In this document: one piece after another, positions 10,432 to 18,991 of the stretch | Numbering within the stretch: the first letter of the stretch is position 1 | Layout: every line of letters starts with the position of its first letter | Assembly (NCBI GenBank): GCA_963793465.1 | Contig: CAWCAJ010000011.1 | Location: forward strand, 124,001-188,000 | DNA length: 64,000 bases | Reading direction: 5' to 3' | Origin: CAJQPP01 sp963793465 | GTDB taxonomy: Bacteria > Planctomycetota > Planctomycetia > Pirellulales > Pirellulaceae | Notes under the pieces: generated by a model | What the model was told of the DNA's origin: nothing | The model's input: only the letters and a program-made list of their open reading frames with translations | Databases searched by the model: none | Position numbers and translations under genes: made by a program

Positions 10432-11664
10432 ATGTCCCTCGCAACGTTATTGCTGTCATTCGCAGCGGCCATCAGTTCCCCTGTGGAATCGATGACACAA
10501 CAGGAACCCGTCGGAGATTGGCAGCTGTTTCTGGATGTGGGGACTCAGGCGAATCAACTGGAGTTACCCTTTCGGGTTACCATTCAACGGCGAGACGTGG
10601 GGGACAAAAGTGAACTTCAAGCGGAGATCGTCAACGGCAGCGAACGAATTCCCGTCGGCCCGATTCTCTGGAAACAGCCGCAATTGACCATCGAAATCCC
10701 ACATTATGCGTCTCGCCTGGTCCTGGAGTACGAGCCCGCCCTGGAAACGCTACGCGGCCAGTGGTGGAAACGTCGGGGCAGAGATCAGGAAGCGAAACTC
10801 GCCTGTCATGGGTCTCGCAGATCCGCGGATGAAGGTGCGGATCCAACCCGGTACCTGGGGCGCTGGGTGGTCCGCTTTGCGGATAGTGAGGATCCTGCGG
10901 TAGCTGTTTTTGGACGCGACTCATCAGCGAATCAGGTGCAGGGCACATTCCTGACGACCACGGGGGACTACCGGTATCTGGCCGGGAAAGTCGTGGACGG
11001 CAAACTGCGGCTTTCCTGTTTTGATGGGGCGCATGCGTTCCTGTTTGAAGCCCAGGAACACGATGGACATCTGACCGGCTCGTTTCACTCTGGCAATTGG
11101 TATCAAACGACCTGGACCGCGACCCCTGATGCCCAGGCGAGTCTGCCGGACGCTTTTGCCCAGACGGAGTGGACGGACAAGGTCCAGCTGGACGAGTTGA
11201 GTTTTCCCGATCTGCAAGGCAGGCTGGTTTCGCTGGCTGACCCAGATCTTGCAGGGAAGTGTCAAATCATCGAGGTCTTTGGCAGTTGGTGCCCAAACTG
11301 TCATGACGCCGGAGAATACCTGACGGAACTCAACCAGAAATACAAGGGAAAGGGCCTCTCGATCGTAGGGCTGGCCTTCGAGTTGACCGGTGATTTTGCG
11401 ATCGATTCCGCACAGGTTCAAAAATTCAAGGACCGCAACGGTACCGAGTACCCGGTTTTGATAGCGGGGACTGCGGACAAAGCGGAGGCGACCCGGCAGT
11501 TGCAGGTTCTCGATCGCGTTCGATCCTACCCGACCTTTATCTTTCTGGACCGGAACCAGAAAGTGAAAGCGATTTACAGCGGGTTTTCCGGCCCGGCCAC
11601 GGGGCCAGCCCACAGGAAAATGCGATCCCAGTTTGAATCCCTGATCGAAGGCATGCTGCAATAG
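10432..11664 (+). CDS. TlpA-like exported thioredoxin-fold protein
   Basis: A short hydrophobic N-terminus (MSLATLLLSFAAAISSPVES) suggests export. Residues about 25-230 form a beta-rich region of unknown family, which includes a segment like ARFA-type lipocalin/TIGR03067-style strands (LGRWVVRFADSED). A C-terminal redoxin domain follows: VFGSWCPNCHDAGEYLTELN carries the CxxC redox pair, GLSIVGLAFELTGDF is the next strand, and SYPTFIFLD contains the cis-proline. Such proteins are periplasmic thiol reductants, usually fed by a DsbD/CcdA-type membrane protein; a DsbD homologue is present at 44577-46940. The gene stands alone after a terminator. Confidence 0.85.
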   Translation: MSLATLLLSFAAAISSPVESMTQQEPVGDWQLFLDVGTQANQLELPFRVTIQRRDVGDKSELQAEIVNGSERIPVGPILWKQPQLTIEIPHYASRLVLEYEPALETLRGQWWKRRGRDQEAKLACHGSRRSADEGADPTRYLGRWVVRFADSEDPAVAVFGRDSSANQVQGTFLTTTGDYRYLAGKVVDGKLRLSCFDGAHAFLFEAQEHDGHLTGSFHSGNWYQTTWTATPDAQASLPDAFAQTEWTDKVQLDELSFPDLQGRLVSLADPDLAGKCQIIEVFGSWCPNCHDAGEYLTELNQKYKGKGLSIVGLAFELTGDFAIDSAQVQKFKDRNGTEYPVLIAGTADKAEATRQLQVLDRVRSYPTFIFLDRNQKVKAIYSGFSGPATGPAHRKMRSQFESLIEGMLQ

Positions 11665-11738
11665 TATGTTGCCTATTTCCCCGGATTTGATCTTTCTTGC
11701 TCGTCTTGGCTGAGCCCCCCTCTTTGCCCTGCTGGCGG

Positions 11739-11770
11739 AATCTTGGTTTTCAGCAATCTTGGTTTTCAGC
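11739..11770. repeat. Perfect 16-bp tandem duplication
   Basis: AATCTTGGTTTTCAGC occurs at 11739-11754 and again at 11755-11770. It lies in the 295-base intergenic stretch 11665-11959, which otherwise shows no gene. A looser CTAAAATC(A/G)GGTC pair follows at about 11776-11800. No function can be assigned. Confidence 0.6.
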
Positions 11771-11959
11771 GAGGCTCTAAAATCAGGTCCTAAAATCGGG
11801 TCGTCTCCCTCGGGGATCGGACTTGGCCCCGGCAGTCCGTTGTTCTAGGATCCCGGGCTGAGCTGGATCGTCAGATAACGAAACATCAGATTCCTGCAAA
11901 ATCTGAATCTGAGCCCTTCCGGGCCCCCGCGATCCGGTATGCAGTAGGAGACCACCGTT

Positions 11960-13768
11960 TTGCCAAATCGTACCCATTTATTGCCGGCAGGCTTAATCCT
12001 GTTATCCAGTATTTTGTTTTTTGCAAACCTGGGTGGGACTCGTTTGTGGGACGACGACGAGCCGAAGAATGCTGCCTGCGGTCGGGAGATGTTGGAGCAG
12101 GGCAATTTGATTGTGCCAACCTTCAATTCGGAATTGCGGTCGCACAAGCCAGTATTACTGTACTGGGCCATGATGGTGTCTTACCTGTTGGTGGGTGTCA
12201 ATGAGTTCGGCGCTCGACTGCCCTCGGTGATTGCCAGTTTGGGAACGGTGTTTCTCTGCTATCAAATTGGCAAGTTGTTGTTTAACAGGTCAGCCGGTTT
12301 TGCGGCGGGGTTGTTCTTGAGTTGCGGCATGATGTTCACTGTCCTGTCGCGGGCTGCGACTCCGGATGCGGTCCTCATATTTTGCACCACGTCCTGTTTC
12401 TATTGCTTCGTGTTGGGCATCGCCAAGCTGCGTGGCGGGCATTTTTGTGGCGTTTCTGGCGAAACGGCCGCGGCAGACCTGAGTAACGGATCACGACTGC
12501 CTCTTTGGTCGGCGATCGGGATGTATGTGGCCATGGGGATGGCGGTGTTAGCCAAGGGACCGGTGGGGTTCCTGTTGCCGATGACGGTAATCAGTCTGTA
12601 TGTGCTGTTTGCGCCTGGCGCGGTAGACGCCGCCCTGGTTGGTAAAGCGAGTATGTGGCAACGTTCCCTCCATTGGCTGGGGAGTCGATTCAATCCCCGA
12701 CGATTGCTGCACCTGGCGTATGGTATGAGACTGTTGATGGGTGCCGGACTGGTGCTGGGCGTGGCCCTGCCCTGGTACATGGCTGTCACGGTGGCAACCG
12801 AGGGTGCCTGGTTGACGGGTTTCCTGGGTACTCACAATGTCAACCGGTTCCTGAACCCGATGGAAGGGCACAATGGCCCCGTGTTTTATTACGTGATCGC
12901 GATCCTGGTCGGTTTTTTTCCGGGCTCCGTTTTCCTGGGCCCTGCGTTTGCCAAGAGTGTGCAGGACTTGCGGTTGGCCCGCGAGGATGCACAAGCCCAG
13001 GCGTTTCTGGGTTGCTGGATCGGAACCTATCTTTTCTTTTTCACCGTCGCCGCCACAAAACTGCCCAATTACATCGTGCCCTGTTTCCCGGCTTTGGCAT
13101 TGTTGACTGCCGGTTGGTTGGTGAGCCTGTTACGCCGGGACTATGTGGGGCAATTCTGGCTGCGAAACGGCATTGTGTCCTTTGCGCTGGTAGGGACCCT
13201 GGTAGCGGCCGTTCTGGGCTGGGCCTCTTCCAGGTTCTGGCAGCCGGACCCAATGTTGGTAGTGGTCTGCTTGATTCCTGTCGTGGCGGCGATTGTGGGT
13301 TTCGTCTTGTTGCGCCATCAGCGCACCCCGGCGGCTCTGTCAGTATGTGCGGCCAGCTTTCTGATGTTCAACTTGATCGCCACCAGTTTCGTGGCGCCAC
13401 GCGTCAGTCCCTTCCAGACCAGCCCCCGAATCGCGGACCAGTTATCCCGTATGCAGGCCAGTCGCGGGGATGAAAAGGTCCAGTTCGCAACGTTCCGTTA
13501 TACGAAACCCAATCTGGTTTTCTACCTTGGCCAGCCGATTCCGGTCCTGGAGACACCCCAGGCGGCTCTTGATTTTGCGGAACAATCGACGCAGCATTTT
13601 CTGGTGTTGCCGGAACAGGAATACGACGCTTTAAGAGACCGGTTGCCCAGTGACTTCACGGTGATTCATCGCGAGCCGAAGTTCATGCATCCGGACTTGA
13701 TGGTTGTGGTCGTGGGCAGGTCGTCAGAATCCTTGCGAACGGCGCGACAACCGTTGCCTTACCGGTAG
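11960..13768 (+). CDS. ArnT/PMT-like family 39 membrane glycosyltransferase
   Basis: A hydrophobic protein of about 600 residues with around a dozen membrane segments. The first periplasmic loop holds the GT39 signature LWDDDEPKNAACGREMLE (the acidic D/E pair after the first helix) followed by HKPVLLYWAMM. Enzymes of this group transfer sugars from polyprenyl phosphate to lipid A or protein on the periplasmic side. The C-terminal soluble part begins near residue 500 (QFATFRYTKPNLVFYLGQPI). The start is TTG at 11960, supported by GGAG at 11947-11950. The next gene, 15 bases downstream, is a DPM1-like GT2 that could make the polyprenyl-phosphate sugar donor, so the two form a plausible functional pair. 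Confidence 0.87.
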   Translation: MPNRTHLLPAGLILLSSILFFANLGGTRLWDDDEPKNAACGREMLEQGNLIVPTFNSELRSHKPVLLYWAMMVSYLLVGVNEFGARLPSVIASLGTVFLCYQIGKLLFNRSAGFAAGLFLSCGMMFTVLSRAATPDAVLIFCTTSCFYCFVLGIAKLRGGHFCGVSGETAAADLSNGSRLPLWSAIGMYVAMGMAVLAKGPVGFLLPMTVISLYVLFAPGAVDAALVGKASMWQRSLHWLGSRFNPRRLLHLAYGMRLLMGAGLVLGVALPWYMAVTVATEGAWLTGFLGTHNVNRFLNPMEGHNGPVFYYVIAILVGFFPGSVFLGPAFAKSVQDLRLAREDAQAQAFLGCWIGTYLFFFTVAATKLPNYIVPCFPALALLTAGWLVSLLRRDYVGQFWLRNGIVSFALVGTLVAAVLGWASSRFWQPDPMLVVVCLIPVVAAIVGFVLLRHQRTPAALSVCAASFLMFNLIATSFVAPRVSPFQTSPRIADQLSRMQASRGDEKVQFATFRYTKPNLVFYLGQPIPVLETPQAALDFAEQSTQHFLVLPEQEYDALRDRLPSDFTVIHREPKFMHPDLMVVVVGRSSESLRTARQPLPYR

Positions 13769-13783
13769 TCGGTGGAGGGCTGG

Positions 13784-14851
13784 ATGACGAAGGCCTTTTG
13801 TTTGCTAGTCAATAGTTTCTGCTTCCAAGAGTTTCAGATGTTCCATCGTCACACAACGCCAACCGTCAGTATTGTGATTCCGCTTTTCAATGAACAGGGG
13901 ACGCTACGTTCGTTGTACGAAGAACTGCGTCAGGTGTGTGATGGTTGTGGATTACGCTGGCAGATCGTAATGGTTGACGATGGTTCGACTGACGCATCCT
14001 GGCAAGCCATCCGCGAGATCGCGGCCCATGACTCCCGGGTCACAGGGATACGTTTTCGTCGCAACTGCGGGAAAGCCGCTGCCCTGTCCGCTGGTTTTGG
14101 GCATGCCCAGGGTGACCTGTTGGTTATGATGGATGCGGACTTGCAGGATTGCCCAGCGGAGTTGCCGCGGTTGCTCCAGCAGATGGAAACTGAAAACCTT
14201 GATCTTGTGTCGGGCTGGAAGAAGAAGCGTTTGGATCCCTGGCACAAGCGTTACCCATCCCGAGGATTCAACGCACTGGTCAATTGGTTGAGCGGGTTGA
14301 ATCTGCACGATCACAATTGTGGATTCAAGTGTTTCCGTCGCCAGGTGGCCGAATCGATTGAATTGTATGGTGAACGTCACCGGTTCATTCCGGTATTGGC
14401 GGCCGCCCAGGGATTTCGTGTCGGGGAATCCGCGGTGCAGCATCGCCCACGCCAGTCGGGTCAATCCAAATATGGTTGGACGCGAATTCCCAAAGGCCTG
14501 TTGGATGTGTTTACGGTCACGCTGTTGACACGCTTTCAGAATCGGCCCCTGCACTGCCTGGGCTCGATGGGATTGGCCGCCATGGCGGTTGCCGCCCTGT
14601 GCGGAGCCTGGTTGGTGATCGGCGCGGTCGGTGCCAGGTTGGTAGGCAGTGTGCCGACGGCATTGACCGACAACATCGCCTTCTATCTGATGCTGTTGTG
14701 CGTGATCACCGCAACGCAACTTTTAACGGGTGGGCTGTTGGCAGAATTAATGGTATCCACGCAGTCGGGTCAGCGAGCCTCGCGGGCCAGCTTTGCAATT
14801 GCGGAAACCACGGCCAGCCACGAGGGAATTTCCCTGCGCAAGGCCGCATAA
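13784..14851 (+). CDS. DPM1/GtrB-like polyprenyl-phosphate glycosyltransferase (GT2)
   Basis: The GT-A domain begins PTVSIVIPLFNEQGTLRSLY, with VDDGSTD for nucleotide binding and MMDADLQD as the metal-binding DxD. LHDHNCGFKCFRR and RHRFIPVLAA are typical of DPM1/GtrB enzymes that make dolichyl or undecaprenyl-phosphate sugars. Two C-terminal hydrophobic helices follow (LGSMGLAAMAVAALCGAWLV and TDNIAFYLMLLCVITATQLL). ATG 13784 is preferred because GGAGG lies at 13774-13778; ATG 13838 is a shorter alternative nearer the usual family start. It follows the GT39 gene closely and probably supplies its lipid-linked sugar. Confidence 0.87.
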   Translation: MTKAFCLLVNSFCFQEFQMFHRHTTPTVSIVIPLFNEQGTLRSLYEELRQVCDGCGLRWQIVMVDDGSTDASWQAIREIAAHDSRVTGIRFRRNCGKAAALSAGFGHAQGDLLVMMDADLQDCPAELPRLLQQMETENLDLVSGWKKKRLDPWHKRYPSRGFNALVNWLSGLNLHDHNCGFKCFRRQVAESIELYGERHRFIPVLAAAQGFRVGESAVQHRPRQSGQSKYGWTRIPKGLLDVFTVTLLTRFQNRPLHCLGSMGLAAMAVAALCGAWLVIGAVGARLVGSVPTALTDNIAFYLMLLCVITATQLLTGGLLAELMVSTQSGQRASRASFAIAETTASHEGISLRKAA

Positions 14852-14901
14852 TGCCGGCGGCAGCAACCGGCTTCAGCCGATCTCCGAAAACCTCACTCCT
14901 C

Positions 14902-15786
14902 TCAGGGATTGAGTTTTTTCAGCTTGACCTCAAAGATCTTGGGCCAGTTCTTGCCCGTAATCAACAAGTTGCCATTATCGGGGCGCAGGGCAATGCCATT
15001 CAGAACGTCCTCGGCAGGGTCGGGTCGCAGACCATAGGGAAATAGCTGTTGGAAGTTGATTCTTCCTGTCACCTTGCCATCGGTTGGCTGGATCAGATAG
15101 ACCATGTCGTCTTGCAGCACATTGGCGAACACGATCCCGTTGATCCATTCCAGTTCATTGATGGCCGGCATCCGCGTACCACCTTTCCGCACGTAAACCT
15201 GTTCCTGTACCTCGTAGGTGTCCGGGTTCAGAAAGAACAGCTTGGAGGTTCCGTCACTCATGATGAGGCGTTTTCCGTCGAAGGTAAGCCCCCAACCCTG
15301 AGCATCGTATTGGAATTCACCCAGCCGGTTGAGTTCCATGTCGTAAACGAATCCGGTGTTTTCCTTCCAGGTAAGTTGCACGAGCTTGTCTCCGACCTGG
15401 GCCAGACCTTCTCCAAAATACTCCGCTTCCAGTCGTACTTCTTTCAGCACCTTGCCATCTTCCAACTGGATCTTGCGAATCTTGGATTGGCCATACTTGC
15501 CCGAACTCTCGTAGAGGTATCCGTTTCGAAAAATCAGTCCCTGTGTGAACGAGTTGGTGTCGTGAGGGTATTCGGCCACCACTTCGTAGGTGTATTCATC
15601 GAGCATGGGTGGTCGCGAAAAAACGCCCCAGATCAGGAAACTGCCGATCGTAACGCCAAAGAACAGGATGATCATCGGTATTCGCTCCCGGGGAACGCCG
15701 AAGAACAATCCATCGTCCGCCAGGGGTCTTATGGCTGGCAGGTCTTCCTTCAAATCGCTGTTTCTTATTGGTTTCTGTTTGGCCAT
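14902..15786 (-). CDS. Membrane-anchored glutaminyl-peptide cyclotransferase (plant/bacterial type)
   Basis: An N-terminal helix (IPMIILFFGVTIGSFLIWGV) anchors a five-bladed propeller of the Glu_cyclase_2 family. Diagnostic stretches are YPHDTNSFTQGLIFRNGYLY, ESSGKYGQSKIRK, YFGEGLAQVGDKLVQLTWKE, ELEWINGIVFANVLQDD and DVLNGIALRPDNGNLLITGK. The enzyme turns N-terminal glutamine into pyroglutamate on exported proteins. ATG 15786 is used because the longer start at 15894 would run into the end of the AddA-like gene; no clear ribosome-binding site separates the choices. It lies 76 bases after addA on the same strand. Confidence 0.87.
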   Translation of the reverse strand: MAKQKPIRNSDLKEDLPAIRPLADDGLFFGVPRERIPMIILFFGVTIGSFLIWGVFSRPPMLDEYTYEVVAEYPHDTNSFTQGLIFRNGYLYESSGKYGQSKIRKIQLEDGKVLKEVRLEAEYFGEGLAQVGDKLVQLTWKENTGFVYDMELNRLGEFQYDAQGWGLTFDGKRLIMSDGTSKLFFLNPDTYEVQEQVYVRKGGTRMPAINELEWINGIVFANVLQDDMVYLIQPTDGKVTGRINFQQLFPYGLRPDPAEDVLNGIALRPDNGNLLITGKNWPKIFEVKLKKLNP

Positions 15787-15862
15787 CAGATTGGAAACTG
15801 CCAGTGCTATCAGACAATCGGGGATTCGTGCGACGGGTGACTTGCCCGCCGCATGCAAAGTA

Positions 15863-18800
15863 TCAGTCAACAGGTATGGCCTGGTCAATGGCAACGAACA
15901 TCAGGCGTGCGGACACGGCCTCTTTGCCCAGGTCGTAAATCTCGGCCACCGCGTCCCGGTAACTCTGGATCTGGGGTCGGTAAACGTCAACCCGCTTCTG
16001 CAGCGCTTCGTGGTCACCGGGAGTCATGTCATCGGTTTTGAAGTCCACAATATCGGCAGCCACGATCCTTCCATCGCGGCCCAACAGCACCAGGCGGTCG
16101 ATGTAACCACTCAGCATGCCTCCATCCAGTCGCACTGCGAAGGGTCTTTCGTTTTCCACCAGAAAATCGTCAAACGACTGAAAAAGATCGTTCGAAAACT
16201 GGGCTTTCTGCAGCACCGCGGCGGTCACGGGCCGCTTCAACATTTTGCGGAAGGCGGCAATCGCACGGCCGATCGTCCGGGAGTCAGCCCCCTCGACTTT
16301 TTGCAGTCGCGCACGCAATTGGAGTTCATCCGGCTGACCCGCTTCCAACCAGTGGACCTGCTCGAAACAGGCATGGATCAACGAGCCAAAAAGTCGGGCA
16401 TCCCGATTGTCTTCCTGGCGAATCAAACGCCCCAGCTGCAGCGTGGCCCCCCCTTCCCGGGAGGAGGGGCTTTCCCATGGCATGTTACGGCCCGTTTGGG
16501 AAGCTGCGAACGGAATGCTACCGATATGGGTCGCGGGAGGTGTTGCATCCTCGGGCCCTGCACCTGTTTCCGCCTGCCAGTCCAGGTGCGTTTGCTGCCA
16601 GACGATCTGGCCAAGCTGGGCGCTGGTTTTGGGGTGATGTGAGATCCTCAAGGCCGCCATGATCAACCCCGCTGCGTTCTTTTTGCCGGCGTGGCTGGAT
16701 GGCCTGGCAATCATGTGCAACGCGTGCTTGGATCGAGTCATCGCCACATAAATCGTGCACAGTAATTCGTGAATCGAGCGTTGGGTCTGCGTGTCAAATG
16801 CCTGTTGAAATTCCGCGGGCAACCAGCCTCGCTTGAGTTGATCCATATAGCGACATACCAGATCGATCGGACGGGTAGGCGATTCCCGGCCCACGATATA
16901 CGTGGGATCCCGACCACGTTCGAATTCCAACTCGGGAAGTACAACGATATCAAACTCCAGGCCCTTGGATTTGTGGATAGTCATTACATTGATGCGGGCC
17001 GAGGAGGGATCGGCCACCTTTTGGGATTCGATCCAGCGCACCAATTCCGCCGTCCGCAAATGATCGGCGGTGGAGATCGAGAAGGCCTTTTCGATTAGCT
17101 GCCCGATTCGAAACCACTCCCGGTTCGTGCATAAAGGCTCCAGCAGGTCAGCCCATCCTTTCAACAACTCTCCATACCCCAAGGCCAGCAGTTGATAACG
17201 CATTTCCTGCGTCAGTTGACGTATGGGGTGCTTTTCCAACTGGAAATTGTCCAGGTTCAATCCGAACAGATTTGCCAGGGGAGAATGCAATAGGTGGAAC
17301 CTGGAAATCGGATCGTCGGGGTGGTCCAGCAGACGCAGCGCCGATAGCAAAAGGTTCACGCCGACGGAGTCCGTCAACGGGTTGCCACCCTCTTCGCTGG
17401 CGTGCACTCCGATCCTGCTCAACTCGAAAATCAGCCTTGCCACATCCGCGTTGGTACGTAACAGGACCCCCAGCGTCCGCTTCGGATGGGCGTTGGAAAT
17501 GTCCCGGATCCGTTGGGCAACATAGGGAAAGTGCTCGTCATCCTGCAGTGATATCTCGAACGTGGCCAACCCGGGCAAGAGCTGTCTGTGCGTGGCGTGG
17601 GTCTGGAACTGTTCTTGCCAGGTCTGGAACATGCCTTGCTGGTCTTTCAAGGCTGCGGAGTTGCTGATGCTGCCAAAAACCTGATTGACCGTATCGATGA
17701 TCGCCGGACTGGAGCGATAACTGACACTGCGAGACTCCACATCATTCAAACTCGCCGCAAACTCATCGCGAACTTCATCAAATATCTCGGCCACACCACC
17801 CCGCCAACCGTAGATGGCCTGTTTAACGTCACCCACACAAAAAAAGGACTTCTCATTGCCGGGTTGGCAAACCCGCAGTGCCAGTGGCAGCAGAACCTTC
17901 CACTGCTGGACCGAAGTATCCTGGAATTCATCCAGCAGCAAGTGATCAATGTCCTGGTCCAATCGCCAATTCAGGCTGTCAAACGGATAGTGTGCAAACA
18001 GTCGGGCGGCCAGGTAGGCGACGTCATCGAACTCCATGATGCCATGTTCCACCTTCAGGAGTTCAAATTGCTTGTGAAATTCCTTCAGGAACTGTTGTGC
18101 GCCCTGCGTCTGTTTGACCAACAATTCAATCTGGGTGGCAACCGCGTGCTGGGCCAGAGGCGTCAATAGCTGCAGGAGTCGAGGATCAAGGGGTGCCCTG
18201 CTGAAAGTAGTTTGTCCATCGGCCACCTTGCTGAAGGGGCCAGACTGCAACAGGTCATTCCATTGCCTGTGGGCGATTTTTTCAAAGTCCTGTTCCAGTT
18301 TCTTTTGGAGTGAGGGGCTGGCCTTGAAATCCAGAGCAACCAGCTCGCTCAGCGTGGCTTCGATTTCCGGTTCCGACATCAATGGCAAGGAATGCAAACG
18401 GGACCATGCCTGCTGGCGATCCTGGTCCGCGGTTTCCCGGTAAATTTCGTAAAGGTCGCCAACGGTATCACGCAGCATTTGGCTGATTCCCCGTTTGGCT
18501 TCTCCCTTGGCCAGGTCGTGCACAATACTGACGATCGCACGGCTGTTGAGCGAACGCCGGATGGCCCGATTGCGAATCTCGGCCACATCCGAGTCCTCAG
18601 CCATTTGCCAACCGGGCGGCATACCGATATCCAAACTGAAAGCCCGGGCAATTTTGAAGAAGAAGGCGTCCAGCGTTTCGACTTGCAGGTTATTCAGGTT
18701 CCGTACCAGCGTTTCCATGATTTCGCCAAATCGTTGTTGCGAAATCCCGGGCATGCCCAGTTCCTGGGCTGTTGCCTGGGCGGTTTGCGGGTCACAGGCG

Positions 18801-18991
18801 GCTGCGGCCAAACGGGTGACGATGCGATCCAGAATTTCTCCGGCCGCTTTCCGTGTAAACGTGGTGGCCAGGATGGAACGTGGGTGGGCCCCTTCCAGCA
18901 ACAGCCTTAGATAACGGCTGGAAAGCTCAAAGGTCTTTCCTGTTCCGGCAGAAGCCAGAATCATCACATTAGTGCAGGCAAGGGGATTCAC
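15863..18991 (-). CDS. addA: AddA/RecB-like UvrD helicase with C-terminal PD-(D/E)XK nuclease
   Basis: A large superfamily 1 helicase. Walker A is LASAGTGKTFEL close to the N-terminus, motif Ia is ATTFTRKAAGEI, Walker B/II is HLLLDEFQDTSVQQW, a later motif is INVMTIHKSKGLEFDIVVLP, and motif VI is TIYVAMTRSKHAL. The C-terminal nuclease shows GYIDRLVLL ... AADIVDFKTDD, which is the RecB-type D...DxK core. With the AddB-like partner it should process double-strand breaks for recombination. GTG 18991 is chosen as start because it overlaps the stop of the upstream partner as GTGA and leaves Walker A at the usual distance; this gives 1042 residues. The overlap implies translational coupling. Confidence 0.9.
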   Translation of the reverse strand: MNPLACTNVMILASAGTGKTFELSSRYLRLLLEGAHPRSILATTFTRKAAGEILDRIVTRLAAAACDPQTAQATAQELGMPGISQQRFGEIMETLVRNLNNLQVETLDAFFFKIARAFSLDIGMPPGWQMAEDSDVAEIRNRAIRRSLNSRAIVSIVHDLAKGEAKRGISQMLRDTVGDLYEIYRETADQDRQQAWSRLHSLPLMSEPEIEATLSELVALDFKASPSLQKKLEQDFEKIAHRQWNDLLQSGPFSKVADGQTTFSRAPLDPRLLQLLTPLAQHAVATQIELLVKQTQGAQQFLKEFHKQFELLKVEHGIMEFDDVAYLAARLFAHYPFDSLNWRLDQDIDHLLLDEFQDTSVQQWKVLLPLALRVCQPGNEKSFFCVGDVKQAIYGWRGGVAEIFDEVRDEFAASLNDVESRSVSYRSSPAIIDTVNQVFGSISNSAALKDQQGMFQTWQEQFQTHATHRQLLPGLATFEISLQDDEHFPYVAQRIRDISNAHPKRTLGVLLRTNADVARLIFELSRIGVHASEEGGNPLTDSVGVNLLLSALRLLDHPDDPISRFHLLHSPLANLFGLNLDNFQLEKHPIRQLTQEMRYQLLALGYGELLKGWADLLEPLCTNREWFRIGQLIEKAFSISTADHLRTAELVRWIESQKVADPSSARINVMTIHKSKGLEFDIVVLPELEFERGRDPTYIVGRESPTRPIDLVCRYMDQLKRGWLPAEFQQAFDTQTQRSIHELLCTIYVAMTRSKHALHMIARPSSHAGKKNAAGLIMAALRISHHPKTSAQLGQIVWQQTHLDWQAETGAGPEDATPPATHIGSIPFAASQTGRNMPWESPSSREGGATLQLGRLIRQEDNRDARLFGSLIHACFEQVHWLEAGQPDELQLRARLQKVEGADSRTIGRAIAAFRKMLKRPVTAAVLQKAQFSNDLFQSFDDFLVENERPFAVRLDGGMLSGYIDRLVLLGRDGRIVAADIVDFKTDDMTPGDHEALQKRVDVYRPQIQSYRDAVAEIYDLGKEAVSARLMFVAIDQAIPVD